The notes under the pieces are model-generated. The model ran no database searches and had not been told where the DNA came from. It saw only the letters and a list, made by a program, of their open reading frames with translations. DNA of 64,000 nucleotides from Curtobacterium sp. MCJR17_055 (GTDB lineage Bacteria > Actinomycetota > Actinomycetes > Actinomycetales > Microbacteriaceae): NCBI RefSeq assembly GCF_003224335.1, contig NZ_QKLF01000001.1:1-64000 (forward strand), in the 5' to 3' direction. Position 1 is the stretch's first letter; the number at the start of each line of letters is the position of its first letter. The position numbers and the translations under genes are program-made. Of the stretch, positions 7,479 through 17,015 are shown one piece after another.

Positions 7479-8540
7479 ATGAGCACGACCACGCGCGTCA
7501 CCCAGCGGATGATCGCCGACATGGCCGGCGTCAGCCAGTCCACCGTTTCGCTCGTGCTCAACGGCAAGGCCGACGAGGCCCGCCGGATCCCCGCCGCCAC
7601 CCGGGACCGCGTGCTCGAGGTCATCCGTGAGACCACCTACGTCGCGAACCCGGTCGCCCGCAGCCTCGTCGGAGCAGCCACCGGACTGATCGGGGTCTTC
7701 ACCTACGAGCCGGCGTTCCCCAACCGCTCGTCCGACTTCTACACGCCGTTGCTCACGGGAATCGAGAGCGCCGCCGAGGGCGTCGGAGCCGATCTGCTGC
7801 TCTTCACGAGCACCCCCGTCGTCGACGGTCGCCGCCGTCTCTTCCACGAGTCGAACCGCCTCCGGCTCGCGGACGGCTGCATCCTGCTCGGTCGGGAGAT
7901 GGACCCGGACGAACTCGAACGGCTGCTCGACTCCACGTACCCGTTCGTCGCGATCGGGCGACGCGAGGCCGCAGACGGCCGCGTGCCCTACGTCGGCGTC
8001 GACTACGTCAGCGCGACGCACGCCCTCGCCGTCCGCGCACTCGAGCTCGGGCACCGGCGCTTCGGCCTCCTCCGGCTGCCGCAGACCGCCGAGTCCAGCC
8101 GTGACCGCCGGGCAGGCATCGTCGCAGCCGCCGCCGCGGGTAGCGCCACCGTCGCCGAGGCCGAGGTGACCCCGAACCGGACCGTGACAGACGCCTGGGC
8201 GTCGATCCGGTCCTCCCGGCCGAGCGTCGTGTTCGTCGAGGACCCGGCCGACGCGCACGAGCTGCACGCCCGGCTCGCCGCGGACGGCGTCGCCGTCCCC
8301 GAGGACCTGTCGGTGGTCGTGCTCGGCGAGCACAACCGAGCCGCCGACGGCCCCGCCGACTTCACACGCCTGCGCGCTCCCCGCACCGAACTCGGCGCAC
8401 GCGCGGTCCGGGCGCTCACCGACGTCCTGGAGGCGCGCCGCGCGGCCCCTGCACCGAGCACGTCCGCCGGACCGCCGGTCCAGGAACTCCTCGACTGCAG
8501 CCTCGTGCGCGGCGCCACTCTCGTCGCGCCCGCGGTCTGA
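7479..8540 (+). CDS. LacI-family transcriptional regulator of the PL8 lyase operon
   Basis: A 353-residue LacI/GalR regulator with an N-terminal helix-turn-helix (residues about 8-30, IADMAGVSQSTVSLVLNGKA), hinge and periplasmic-binding-protein-like effector domain. It is first in a tightly packed run with an FAD oxidoreductase, HydA-like protein, HExxH protein, carrier and polysaccharide lyase, so its effector is probably a breakdown product of the lyase substrate. The operator at 7399-7414 lies directly upstream. The ATG at 7479 is in the usual position for the family. Confidence 0.88.
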   Translation: MSTTTRVTQRMIADMAGVSQSTVSLVLNGKADEARRIPAATRDRVLEVIRETTYVANPVARSLVGAATGLIGVFTYEPAFPNRSSDFYTPLLTGIESAAEGVGADLLLFTSTPVVDGRRRLFHESNRLRLADGCILLGREMDPDELERLLDSTYPFVAIGRREAADGRVPYVGVDYVSATHALAVRALELGHRRFGLLRLPQTAESSRDRRAGIVAAAAAGSATVAEAEVTPNRTVTDAWASIRSSRPSVVFVEDPADAHELHARLAADGVAVPEDLSVVVLGEHNRAADGPADFTRLRAPRTELGARAVRALTDVLEARRAAPAPSTSAGPPVQELLDCSLVRGATLVAPAV

Positions 8541-8577
8541 CGCCTCCCGACCACACCCTCGACCACCCAGGAGCACC

Positions 8578-10242
8578 ATGTCCAACACCACCCCCGACCG
8601 CCCGTCCGAGACCGTCGCGACGCTCCGCGCCGACGTCGTGATCGTCGGCGGCGGCCTCGGTGGCGTCGCCGCAGCGATCGCCGTCTGCCGCTCCGGTCGC
8701 ACCGCGGTGCTCACCGAGGAGACCGACTGGTTGGGCGGCCAGCTCACCAGCCAGGCGGTGCCGCCGGACGAGCACCCGTGGGTCGAGCAGTTCGGCGTCA
8801 CCGCGAGCTACCGCGCGCTGCGGGACGGCATCCGCGACCACTACCGCCGCGTCTACCCGCTCCGGCAGGAGGCCGCGGCACTGCCCGACCTCAACCCGGG
8901 TGCCGGCCGGGTCAGCAAGCTGTGCCACGAGCCCCGCGTCGCGGTCGCGGTCATCGACGAGCTCCTGCAGCCGTACCGGAGCGCGGGTCGGCTGACGGTC
9001 CTGCTCGAGCAGCGGCCGGTTGCGGCCGGTAGCGACGGCGACCGGTGCACGGACGTGACGGTCGTGGGCGCGGACGGCCGCCGCACGCGGCTCGAGGGCG
9101 CGTTCGTCCTCGACGCGACCGAGACGGGCGAGGTCCTGCCGCTGGCGGGCGTGGAGCACGTGGTCGGCGCGGAGGCCCGCAGCGAGCACGACGAACCCCA
9201 CGCGCCCGAGACGGCCGAGCCCGGCAACCAGCAGGGCATCACGTTCTGCTTCGCCGTGTCGCACCACGAGGGCGAAGACCACACCATCGAGCGTCCGGCG
9301 ATGTACGACTTCTGGCGCTCCTACCAGCCGGACTTCTGGCCGGCGCCGCTCCTCGGGTTCCTGGCGCCCGACCCGCGCACGCTCGAGGCGCACCCGCGGA
9401 CGTTCGAACCGAACCCGGACACCGACCCGCTCGCGGTGAGCGCCGACCAGAGCGCGGACGCCGGCGACAAGGAGCTGTGGGGCTTCCGCCGGATCCTCGC
9501 CCGCAAGCTGTTCACCGAGGGCGCCTTCGACTCCGACATCTGCCTGGTGAACTGGCCGCTCAACGACTACTGGCTCAAGCCGCTCATCGGCGCGGGCGAG
9601 GACCTCGCCGCCGACGACGCGACCGCGGAGCAGGCCGTGCACGAGGCGCGCCAGCTCTCGCTCTCCGTCCTGTACTGGCTGCAGACCGAGGCACCCCGCG
9701 CCGACGGCGGCACCGGGTTCCCGGGGCTCAGGCTCCGCGGCGACGTCACCGGCGGTGCCGACGGGCTCGCGAAGGCACCGTACGTCCGCGAGTCCCGGCG
9801 CATCCGGGCCGTCACCACGATCCGCGAGCAGGACGTCGCGGCCGAGATCGTCGGCGTCACCGGCCGCACCCGCTACCGGGACTCGGTGGGCGTCGGCAGC
9901 TACCGGCTCGACCTGCACCCGTCGACCGGCGGTGACAACTACGTCGACGTCCCGAGCGTGCCGTTCGAGATCCCGCTCGGTGCCCTCGTGCCGCAGCGCG
10001 TCCGGAACGTGCTGCCGGCCGGCAAGGACCTCGGCACCACGCACATCACGAACGGCTGCTACCGGCTGCACCCCGTCGAGTGGAACGTCGGCGAGGTCGC
10101 CGGTGCCCTGGCGGTGCACTGCATCGAGCACGACCTCGACCCGCAGGACGTCCAGGCGGACGACGAGCGGTTCGCCGTGTTCGCCGCCGAGCTCGACCGC
10201 GCCGGTGTCGAGCGGCGCTGGCCCGAGGTCCAGGGCTACTGA
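8578..10242 (+). CDS. FAD-dependent oxidoreductase (FAD_oxidored, PF12831-type)
   Basis: A 554-residue flavoprotein. The dinucleotide-binding motif VVIVGGGLGGVAAAIAV covers residues 20-36, followed by the WLGGQLTSQAV segment typical of this family. The C-terminal ITNGCYRLHPVEWNVGEVAG closes the FAD site. The substrate is unknown. Members often sit in polysaccharide-use clusters, and some are mislabelled xanthan lyases. Here the gene lies 37 bases after the LacI gene and upstream of a real PL8 lyase, suggesting oxidation of a released sugar or uronate. There is no signal peptide, so it is cytosolic. Confidence 0.8.
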   Translation: MSNTTPDRPSETVATLRADVVIVGGGLGGVAAAIAVCRSGRTAVLTEETDWLGGQLTSQAVPPDEHPWVEQFGVTASYRALRDGIRDHYRRVYPLRQEAAALPDLNPGAGRVSKLCHEPRVAVAVIDELLQPYRSAGRLTVLLEQRPVAAGSDGDRCTDVTVVGADGRRTRLEGAFVLDATETGEVLPLAGVEHVVGAEARSEHDEPHAPETAEPGNQQGITFCFAVSHHEGEDHTIERPAMYDFWRSYQPDFWPAPLLGFLAPDPRTLEAHPRTFEPNPDTDPLAVSADQSADAGDKELWGFRRILARKLFTEGAFDSDICLVNWPLNDYWLKPLIGAGEDLAADDATAEQAVHEARQLSLSVLYWLQTEAPRADGGTGFPGLRLRGDVTGGADGLAKAPYVRESRRIRAVTTIREQDVAAEIVGVTGRTRYRDSVGVGSYRLDLHPSTGGDNYVDVPSVPFEIPLGALVPQRVRNVLPAGKDLGTTHITNGCYRLHPVEWNVGEVAGALAVHCIEHDLDPQDVQADDERFAVFAAELDRAGVERRWPEVQGY

Positions 10243-10343
10243 GCCGACCGGAGCGGGAGCGCGCGACGCCCCTGCTCCCCGGCACCCACTCCTCCCTCCC
10301 GAAGTACTCCCCCGATCCCACCCCGCAGGAAGGTCACGACGAC

Positions 10344-12485
10344 GTGGAATACAACGCACTGCGCATCGGCATCGACGTCGGTGGCACGTTCACCGACGCC
10401 GTCGCCATCGACGCCGCCACGCTCCGGCTCATCGGCCAGGCCAAGACACCGACGAGCCACGACCACCCCGACGGTGTCGCGCACGGCATCGTCACCGCGC
10501 TCCACGAACTGCTCGCGACGATCGGCCGGTCGCCGGGCGACGTCGTGTTCCTGGCGCACGGCACCACCCAGGCGACGAACGCGCTGCTCGAGGGCGACGT
10601 CGCGCCGGTCGGGATGATCGGCATCGGGCGGGGCCCCGCCGGCTTCTTCGCGAAGCGGCTGCGCCGACTCGGCCGGATCGAGATCGCCGACGGCAAGCGC
10701 CTCCCGGTGTCGTACGAGCACCTCCGACAGGCGGACGACGACGCAGCGCTCGCGGGCGTCCTCGACCGGTTCCAGGCCGCGGGCATCGAGTCCGTCGTGG
10801 TCACCGAGCCGTTCTCGGTCGACGACGCGATCGGCGAGGAGCGCGTCGCCGCCGCCGCCCGCCAGCGTGGCTTCCTCGTCACCGCGACGCACGAGATCAC
10901 GTCGCTGTACGGGCTGAGCAAGCGCACCCGCACGGCCGTCCTCAACGCGGTGATCCTGCCGCGGATGTTCGCCACGGCCGACCTGGTCCAGGCGAGCATC
11001 GACGCCGCGGGGATCACCGCGCCGCTCATGGTGATGCGGTGCGACGGCGGTGTGATGTCCCTCGACGAGATGCGCCGACGCCCGCTGCTCACCGTGCTGT
11101 CGGGTCCCGCGGCCGGCGTCGCTGGGGCGCTCATGCAGGAGAAGCTGAGCGACGGGCTCTTCCTGGAGACCGGCGGCACCTCGACCGACATCTCGGTGAT
11201 CCGCCGCGGCAAGGTCGCCGTGCAGTACACCGAGTTCGGCGGCAGCTCCACGTACCTGTCCGCGCTCGACGTCCGCACCGTCGGCGTCGGCGGCGGGTCG
11301 ATGGTGCGCATCCGGACGTCCGGGTCGGCCCACATCACGCACGTCGGCCCGCGCAGCGCCCACATCGCCGGACTCCCCTACGCCTGCTTCGCGCCGGTCG
11401 AGCAGCTGCGGGGTGCCCGGCTGGCCACCGTCGCACCACTCAACGGCGACCCGGCCGACTACGCGGTGCTCGACACGGACACCGGCCGGCTCGCGATCAC
11501 GATGACCTGCGCGGCGAACGCGCTCGGGCTCGTGCCCGAGGACGACTACGCGCACGCGCCGGCGGAGTCGGCCCGCGCCGCACTGGCACCACTCGCCGCC
11601 GCGCTCGGCACGGACGTCCCGGGAGCCGCGCGCGCCGTCCTCGACGCCGGCGTCGCCCCGGTGCTCGAGGTCGTCGAGAAGATGGTCGACGACTACGGCA
11701 TCGCGAAGGACGACGTGCTACTGGTCGGTGGCGGCGGCGGGGCGGCGTCGGTCACCCCGCACGCCGGGGCCCGGCACGGGGCCGCGTGGCGCATCGCCGA
11801 CCACAGCGAGGTCATCAGCCCGATCGGCGTCGCCCTGGCGCTCATCCGCGAGCAGGTCGAGCGGGTGATCCCCGGCGCGACCGACGACCAGATCCTCGCG
11901 GTGCGCCGGGAGGCCGAGCAGGCCGTCATCGCGCAGGGGGCCGCGCCCGCCGAGGTGTCGGTGGACGTCACGGTCGACCCGCAGTCGAACACGGTGCGTG
12001 CGGTCGCGACCGGGGCGACCGAACTGCGGACGCAGGACCGGACCCAGCGCCGCACGGACGGCGAGCTGCGCGCGATCGCCGCGGAGGGCCTCCAGGTCGA
12101 CGCCGCCGCGGTCCGTGTCCTCGCCGCCACCGACAACCACGTCGTGTTCGGTGGGCCGGAGCGCCGCCGGTTCCTCCGGAAGCCGACCCACCCGGTGCGG
12201 GTCCTCGACCGGGACGGGGTGGTCCGGTTCGCCTCGGCGGACGCCCGGGTGCAGCAGAGCACCGTCGGCGCCGGCGCCGGATCGCTCCCGGAGCTCATCG
12301 CCGAGCACACCGCGTACGGGGACGGCGGGTCGCGGGCACCCGCACTGCAGCTGCTCATCGGCCCACGCATCGCCGACCTGTCCGGGGTGCTCGACGAGTC
12401 CCAGCTGATCTCCCTGGCCCGCACCGAGGTCGAGGGGCAGGACCGGTCCGAAGCACTCGTCGCCGTCCTCGAGGTGCGGTCGTGA
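10344..12485 (+). CDS. Hydantoinase/oxoprolinase A-type protein
   Basis: A 713-residue member of the HydA/HyuA family, ATP-using enzymes that open lactam or hydantoin rings or carboxylate ketones. The actin-like ATP-binding motif IGIDVGGTFTDAV is at residues 8-20, FLAHGTTQATNALLEG follows near 70, and FLETGGTSTDISVI lies near 275. GTG at 10344 is used because AGGAAGG precedes it and the family N-terminus begins there. The usual partner HydB is absent from the operon. The gene overlaps the next one by GTGA at 12482-12485. Confidence 0.82.
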   Translation: MEYNALRIGIDVGGTFTDAVAIDAATLRLIGQAKTPTSHDHPDGVAHGIVTALHELLATIGRSPGDVVFLAHGTTQATNALLEGDVAPVGMIGIGRGPAGFFAKRLRRLGRIEIADGKRLPVSYEHLRQADDDAALAGVLDRFQAAGIESVVVTEPFSVDDAIGEERVAAAARQRGFLVTATHEITSLYGLSKRTRTAVLNAVILPRMFATADLVQASIDAAGITAPLMVMRCDGGVMSLDEMRRRPLLTVLSGPAAGVAGALMQEKLSDGLFLETGGTSTDISVIRRGKVAVQYTEFGGSSTYLSALDVRTVGVGGGSMVRIRTSGSAHITHVGPRSAHIAGLPYACFAPVEQLRGARLATVAPLNGDPADYAVLDTDTGRLAITMTCAANALGLVPEDDYAHAPAESARAALAPLAAALGTDVPGAARAVLDAGVAPVLEVVEKMVDDYGIAKDDVLLVGGGGGAASVTPHAGARHGAAWRIADHSEVISPIGVALALIREQVERVIPGATDDQILAVRREAEQAVIAQGAAPAEVSVDVTVDPQSNTVRAVATGATELRTQDRTQRRTDGELRAIAAEGLQVDAAAVRVLAATDNHVVFGGPERRRFLRKPTHPVRVLDRDGVVRFASADARVQQSTVGAGAGSLPELIAEHTAYGDGGSRAPALQLLIGPRIADLSGVLDESQLISLARTEVEGQDRSEALVAVLEVRS

Positions 12486-13150
12486 GCACCCTCGCAGCGG
12501 TCCTCCCGGCCGACCGTCGGCGGATCGGCGCGCTCGCGGACCGTTCGGACGACGCTCTCGGGGTCATGCTGCTCCGGGGGACGCCGACGAACGAGACCAG
12601 GTCGGAGGAGCAGCTCGCGGAGTTCAGCCGTCGAGCCGCAGCGTTCGGCGTCGCGCTGGCCGATCGGACCAGCGCACCGTCCTCCGGCGGGTCGGCGGAC
12701 GGGTCCTCGGGGGCGATCCGCGTCGTGGAACGCGGCGGCGGCCTGGCCCAGGGCGGGCTGCTCGCCCGGTACGGCTCCCGTGACCACCGCGTCGAGCTGT
12801 TCACCGACACCGTCGACTTCTGCGAGCGCCTCGTGGACGACCTCGACTGGCGCCGGTGGTTCCCGTCCGGCAGCGTCCGCGCGGCTGCCGTGGAACACGA
12901 GCGCGCGCACCACCTCGTGACCGCGGACCGGTCGCGGGACCTCCGTGCCGCGCTCGGGCTGCAGGTCCTCCGCATCGGCCGGTTGCGCCGCTTCGGCACC
13001 GTCGCCGGTGCCGACGAGGTCGCGGCGCACGCCTTCGCGGCCCGCAGCGTCGGTCTGGGCCGCTCCCCGCTCCTCCTCACCGCGGCCGCGCAGGCCGCCC
13101 TCGCGACGCGCACCGGCGCGCGTCGCGCTCCGACCACCAGGGAGAACTGA
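12482..13150 (+). CDS. Protein of unknown family with an HExxH signature
   Basis: A 222-residue protein starting at GTG 12482, translationally coupled to the HydA-like gene by a 4-base overlap. I do not recognise its family. Around residues 140-190 it reads AAVEHERAHHLVT and, 40 residues later, DEVAAHAFAA. The HExxH plus downstream glutamate helix resembles the zinc sites of gluzincin-type metallopeptidases. No signal peptide or membrane segment is seen. Whether it binds metal is untested, and the match could be chance. Its place between HydA and the carrier implies a role in the same catabolic pathway. Confidence 0.7.
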   Translation: MSTLAAVLPADRRRIGALADRSDDALGVMLLRGTPTNETRSEEQLAEFSRRAAAFGVALADRTSAPSSGGSADGSSGAIRVVERGGGLAQGGLLARYGSRDHRVELFTDTVDFCERLVDDLDWRRWFPSGSVRAAAVEHERAHHLVTADRSRDLRAALGLQVLRIGRLRRFGTVAGADEVAAHAFAARSVGLGRSPLLLTAAAQAALATRTGARRAPTTREN

Positions 13151-13152
13151 CC

Positions 13153-14466
13153 ATGGGCATCGCCATCATCGTCGTCATGGCCATCGGCGTCGCGCTGATC
13201 CTGACCGGCAAGGTCCCCACCGCGTTCGCGCTCGTGCTGCTCGCCGTCGCGATCGCCCTCGTGTCCGGCGCACCGTTCGTCGGCGCCGAGAACAGCGTCC
13301 TCAGCACCGTGCTGCAGGACGGCGCCATCCGGCTCGCGTCCACCATGATCGCGATCCTGCTCGGGTCGTGGCTCGGGTCGCTCATGCGCGACACCGCGAT
13401 CGCCAGCACGCTGGTGCGGAAGACCGTCGAGTTCGGCGGCGACCGTCCCGTCGTCGTCGCGCTCGGGGTCCTCGTGATCTCGGCGCTGTGCGGTGCGGTG
13501 ACCGGGTCCGCGCCCGCCGCCCTGCTCGCCGGTGTCATCGGCATCCCCGCGATGATCGCCGTCGGCGTGCCGAAGGTCACGGCCGCCGGCACCATCCTGA
13601 TGGGCATCGGGGCCGGCGTACCGTTCGAGCTGCCGGTGTGGCAGTTCTTCTCGACCGCGCTCGACCTGCCGGTCGCCGACGTGCGCTCCTTCATGGTGCT
13701 GCTGTTCCCGTTCGCCGCCGCCGCGGCGGTCGTCTACGTACTGGTCGAGACACGGCGGCGCGGGAGCGTGCACCAGTGGACCCTCGCGTCCATGTCCGAC
13801 GCGGACGCGAGCGGCGGCGCTCCCGCCGCCGACACGCGCAGCCGGCGGCAGCGCCTCGGCGACGCACCCTGGTTCGCCCTGCTCACGCCGCTCGTGCCGA
13901 TCGTGCTCGCCCTCGTCCTGCAGGTCCCGATCATCCCGTCGCTCCTGGCCGGTGTGCTGTTCGCCGTCCTCACCACGACCCCGCCGCGGCTCATCGCCAC
14001 CCGCATGCTCCGCTCGCTGTACGACGCGTTCCAGGTGGCCGCGCCGCCGATCGCCCTCTTCATCGCGATCGGCATGCTGCTCGCGGCGGTCGGGCTTCCC
14101 GGTGCGGTCTCCGCGCTGCGGCCGATCGTCGAGGCCGTCGCCCCGACGAACGTCGTGCTCTACGTGGTCGTGTTCTCGGTGCTCGTCCCGCTGTGCCTGT
14201 ACCGCGGCCCACTGAACATCTTCGGGCTCGGTGCCGGGATCGCCGGCGCGATGACCGCGATCGGCTTCTACTCGCCGATGGCCGTCCTCGGCCTGATGAC
14301 GTCGTACAACCAGGTGTTCGGCGTGGCCGACCCGACGAGCACCCAGACCGTGTGGGCCGCGCAGTACTCGGGCGTGACCCCGCAGCAGGTGATGGTGCGC
14401 GTCCTCCCCTACGTCTGGGTGGTCGCCATCGCCGGCATCGTCCTGTCCGCCGTCCGTTACCTCTGA
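13153..14466 (+). CDS. Membrane carrier of the ion-transporter superfamily (GntP/DctM-like)
   Basis: A 437-residue, very hydrophobic protein with about ten to twelve membrane spans and a short polar loop near residues 205-240. The two halves are similar in layout, with re-entrant-type segments such as ALCGAVTGSAPAALLAG and CLYRGPLNIFGLGAGIAG, as in gluconate or C4-dicarboxylate carriers of the IT superfamily. It probably imports the uronate or oligosaccharide product handled by this operon. The AGGGAG ribosome site overlaps the end of the previous gene, and the start codon follows its stop by two bases. Confidence 0.75.
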   Translation: MGIAIIVVMAIGVALILTGKVPTAFALVLLAVAIALVSGAPFVGAENSVLSTVLQDGAIRLASTMIAILLGSWLGSLMRDTAIASTLVRKTVEFGGDRPVVVALGVLVISALCGAVTGSAPAALLAGVIGIPAMIAVGVPKVTAAGTILMGIGAGVPFELPVWQFFSTALDLPVADVRSFMVLLFPFAAAAAVVYVLVETRRRGSVHQWTLASMSDADASGGAPAADTRSRRQRLGDAPWFALLTPLVPIVLALVLQVPIIPSLLAGVLFAVLTTTPPRLIATRMLRSLYDAFQVAAPPIALFIAIGMLLAAVGLPGAVSALRPIVEAVAPTNVVLYVVVFSVLVPLCLYRGPLNIFGLGAGIAGAMTAIGFYSPMAVLGLMTSYNQVFGVADPTSTQTVWAAQYSGVTPQQVMVRVLPYVWVVAIAGIVLSAVRYL

Positions 14467-14477
14467 GAGGCACCGTC

Positions 14478-16883
14478 ATGACCGAGTCAGCACAGCCCTC
14501 CGGCCCCTCCCGACGCACCGTCCTCGTCGGGGCAGCGGCCGTCGCCGCCCTCGCCGGCACCGGGTCGCTCGTGCCGGGCACCGCCGCCCGGGCCGTCGGC
14601 ACCGCCGCGGTCTCCCCCTTCGCGACCGTCCGGTCGCAGTGGCTCGCCACCCTCATCGGTGACGTCGACCTCGGCGACCCGGTCGTCGCGCGGTACGTGG
14701 CCGATCTCGCCGCCGCGGCGGCACCGGTCTGGGACGCCCTCGACACCGGCGCCGGCCGCACGTACCTCTGGGCCGACCTCGACAGCAGTTCGACGTCGGC
14801 GCTGCAGACGACCGCGATCGGCCGTCTCCGGACCCTCGCGCTCGCGCTGAAGACCCCCGGCAGCGCCCTCACCGGCGACGCGACGCTCGCGGCAGACCTC
14901 GTGTCGGCGTTCGACTGGTTCCTCGCGAACAAGTACGGCGGCGGTGTGCGCCGGTACGACAACTGGTGGGACTTCCAGATCGGCATCCCGCTCGCCCTCA
15001 ACGACGTCTGCCTGCTGCTGCACGACCAGCTGTCGGCCGCGCAGATCGACACCGCGATGACGGCGATCCGGAAGTACGCGCCGGATCCCAGGGTGACGGC
15101 AGAGATGACGTCGACCGGTGCGAACCGCAACTGGGCGTGCTCGATCGCCATCGTCCGCGGGGCGCTGAGCGAGGACGGCGCGGTGATCGCCGACGCGAAG
15201 AACGCGTACGCCCCCGTGTTCGACTACGCCACCAGCGGCGACGGCTTCTACCCCGACGGCGGCTTCGTCCAGCACGAGTACCACCCGTACAACGGCAGTT
15301 ACGGCCTCTCGCTGCTGCAGTACCTGACCTACAGCATGCTCGCGGTCCGGGGGACGCAGTGGGCGTTCACCGCGGCGCGGCTCGACCGGGTCGTGGACTG
15401 GGTCGAGGACAACTTCCGCCCGTGGATCCACGCCGGGGCGTTCATGGACATGACCCGGGGACGGGCGCTGTCGCGGTTCTACCAGACCGACCACCGCCTC
15501 GGGCACCTCACGGTGGCGACGCTGGTGCAGCTCGCCGACGTGCTGCCGACCTCGGACGCGGCCGCCCTGCGGTCGGTGTGCAAGGGGTGGATCGCCGCGG
15601 ACACCACCCAGCCGTACTTCGCCTACGACGATGTCCCGATCGAGCAGGTCCGGATCCCGTCGATCGTCCGGGGCCGCGCGCTCGTCGCCGACGCGGCGGT
15701 GACGACCGCGGCCGAGTCGACCCGGTCGGTCGTGGCGACGTCGATGGCCCGCGCAGTCCATCGCCGCCCGGGCTTCGCCCTCGGCATCGCGATGGACAGC
15801 ACGACCATCAAGCCGTACGAGACCGCCAACGACGAGAACCTGCAGGGCTGGTACACCGGCGAGGGTGCCACCTACCTGTACCTGCCGGGGAAGCCCGGCC
15901 ACTGGGCGAACCAGTACTGGCCGACCGCCGACAAGTACCGGATCCCCGGCACCACCGTGCAGGTCAAGCCGCTCGCCCTCGGCGCCGGTCGGGGGTCGAC
16001 GAACACGTGGACCGGCGGCGTCGTGCAGGACGACGTCTCCGTCGTCGGCATGGGGCTGTCGTTCGCCAAGCAGACGCTGCGGGCCCGCAAGTCGTGGTTC
16101 GGCTTCGGTGACGTCGTGCTGCACCTCGGCGCGGGCATCACCAGCTCGGACGGCGTCCGCGTCGAGACCGTCGTCGAACAGCGGAACACCGGTCCGGACG
16201 GCCAGACGGTCCCGGTGGTCGACGGACGCGCAGCACTCACCACGCCGAGCAGCACGGCGACGACGCTCACCCCGCGGTGGGTGCACGTCCCCGGCACCGG
16301 CGGCTACGTCTTCCCGGCGGGCACCGCGGTCCGCGCACTCCGCGAGGACCGCTCCGGTCGCTGGACCGACATGGACCACCGCGGCACCTACGAGGACGAC
16401 ACCACCCATACTCGCCGCTTCGTGACACTCTGGCTCGACCACGGAGTCGACCCGACGGACGCGACCTACTCCTGGCTTCAACTGCCGGGTGCGACGCAGG
16501 CGCAGGTGTCGGCGGCTGCCGCGTCGGACGACGTGGTGGTGCTCGCGAACACCGCGAGCCTCCAGGCCGCTCGGCAGATCAGTACCGGCGTGACCGCACT
16601 CACCGCCTGGTCCAGCGGGACCCCCGCGATCGGTGGGTCACGCATCGACCGCACGGGGTGCGTGGTCGTGCGCCGGGACGGCGACGGTGTCGTGGTGTCG
16701 GTGAGCGAGCCGACACAGCGGTTGACGGGAGTGGTCACCATCACCGTCGACGGCCCTGCCGGTGCGCTGCGGTCCGTCGACCCGCGCATCACGGTGCGGT
16801 CGACCAGCCCTGACCTCGTGCTGACGGTCGACGTGTCCGGTGCTGCCGGCAGGACCGCGACGGCTCGGTTCGACGCCGCTTGA
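14478..16883 (+). CDS. Secreted polysaccharide lyase family 8 (hyaluronan/chondroitin/xanthan lyase-type)
   Basis: An 801-residue exported lyase that would cleave uronic-acid polysaccharides by beta-elimination. A Tat-type signal (SRRTVLVGAAAVAALAG) fills residues 11-40. The alpha/alpha-toroid domain carries the PL8 catalytic set: N216 in GANRNW, H266 in FVQHEY, Y275 in YNGSYG and arginines 327-333 in MTRGRALSR. The central beta-sandwich contains NDENLQGWYTGEGATYLY, and a C-terminal beta domain follows. Substrate (hyaluronan, chondroitin or xanthan) cannot be told from sequence alone. It is the last gene of the LacI operon and is followed by a hairpin terminator at 16901-16944. Confidence 0.9.
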   Translation: MTESAQPSGPSRRTVLVGAAAVAALAGTGSLVPGTAARAVGTAAVSPFATVRSQWLATLIGDVDLGDPVVARYVADLAAAAAPVWDALDTGAGRTYLWADLDSSSTSALQTTAIGRLRTLALALKTPGSALTGDATLAADLVSAFDWFLANKYGGGVRRYDNWWDFQIGIPLALNDVCLLLHDQLSAAQIDTAMTAIRKYAPDPRVTAEMTSTGANRNWACSIAIVRGALSEDGAVIADAKNAYAPVFDYATSGDGFYPDGGFVQHEYHPYNGSYGLSLLQYLTYSMLAVRGTQWAFTAARLDRVVDWVEDNFRPWIHAGAFMDMTRGRALSRFYQTDHRLGHLTVATLVQLADVLPTSDAAALRSVCKGWIAADTTQPYFAYDDVPIEQVRIPSIVRGRALVADAAVTTAAESTRSVVATSMARAVHRRPGFALGIAMDSTTIKPYETANDENLQGWYTGEGATYLYLPGKPGHWANQYWPTADKYRIPGTTVQVKPLALGAGRGSTNTWTGGVVQDDVSVVGMGLSFAKQTLRARKSWFGFGDVVLHLGAGITSSDGVRVETVVEQRNTGPDGQTVPVVDGRAALTTPSSTATTLTPRWVHVPGTGGYVFPAGTAVRALREDRSGRWTDMDHRGTYEDDTTHTRRFVTLWLDHGVDPTDATYSWLQLPGATQAQVSAAAASDDVVVLANTASLQAARQISTGVTALTAWSSGTPAIGGSRIDRTGCVVVRRDGDGVVVSVSEPTQRLTGVVTITVDGPAGALRSVDPRITVRSTSPDLVLTVDVSGAAGRTATARFDAA

Positions 16884-16900
16884 CGGGATGGGTGTCCGAG

Positions 16901-16944
16901 CGGGCAGGAGGCTCGTGGCCGCAGCGCCACGAGCCTCGTGTCCG
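16901..16944 (+). terminator. Hairpin terminator after the PL8 lyase operon
   Basis: A 19-base arm (16901-16919) pairs with 16926-16944 with two mismatches around a 6-base loop. The inner part AGGCTCGTGGC / GCCACGAGCCT is perfect. It begins 18 bases after the lyase stop codon. Confidence 0.75.
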
Positions 16945-17015
16945 ACATCGCAGGGGCGAGGCACCATCGATCGCCACCGACCTGACGACCCCCTGAGCGC
17001 TGGGAACAGCCGTGC

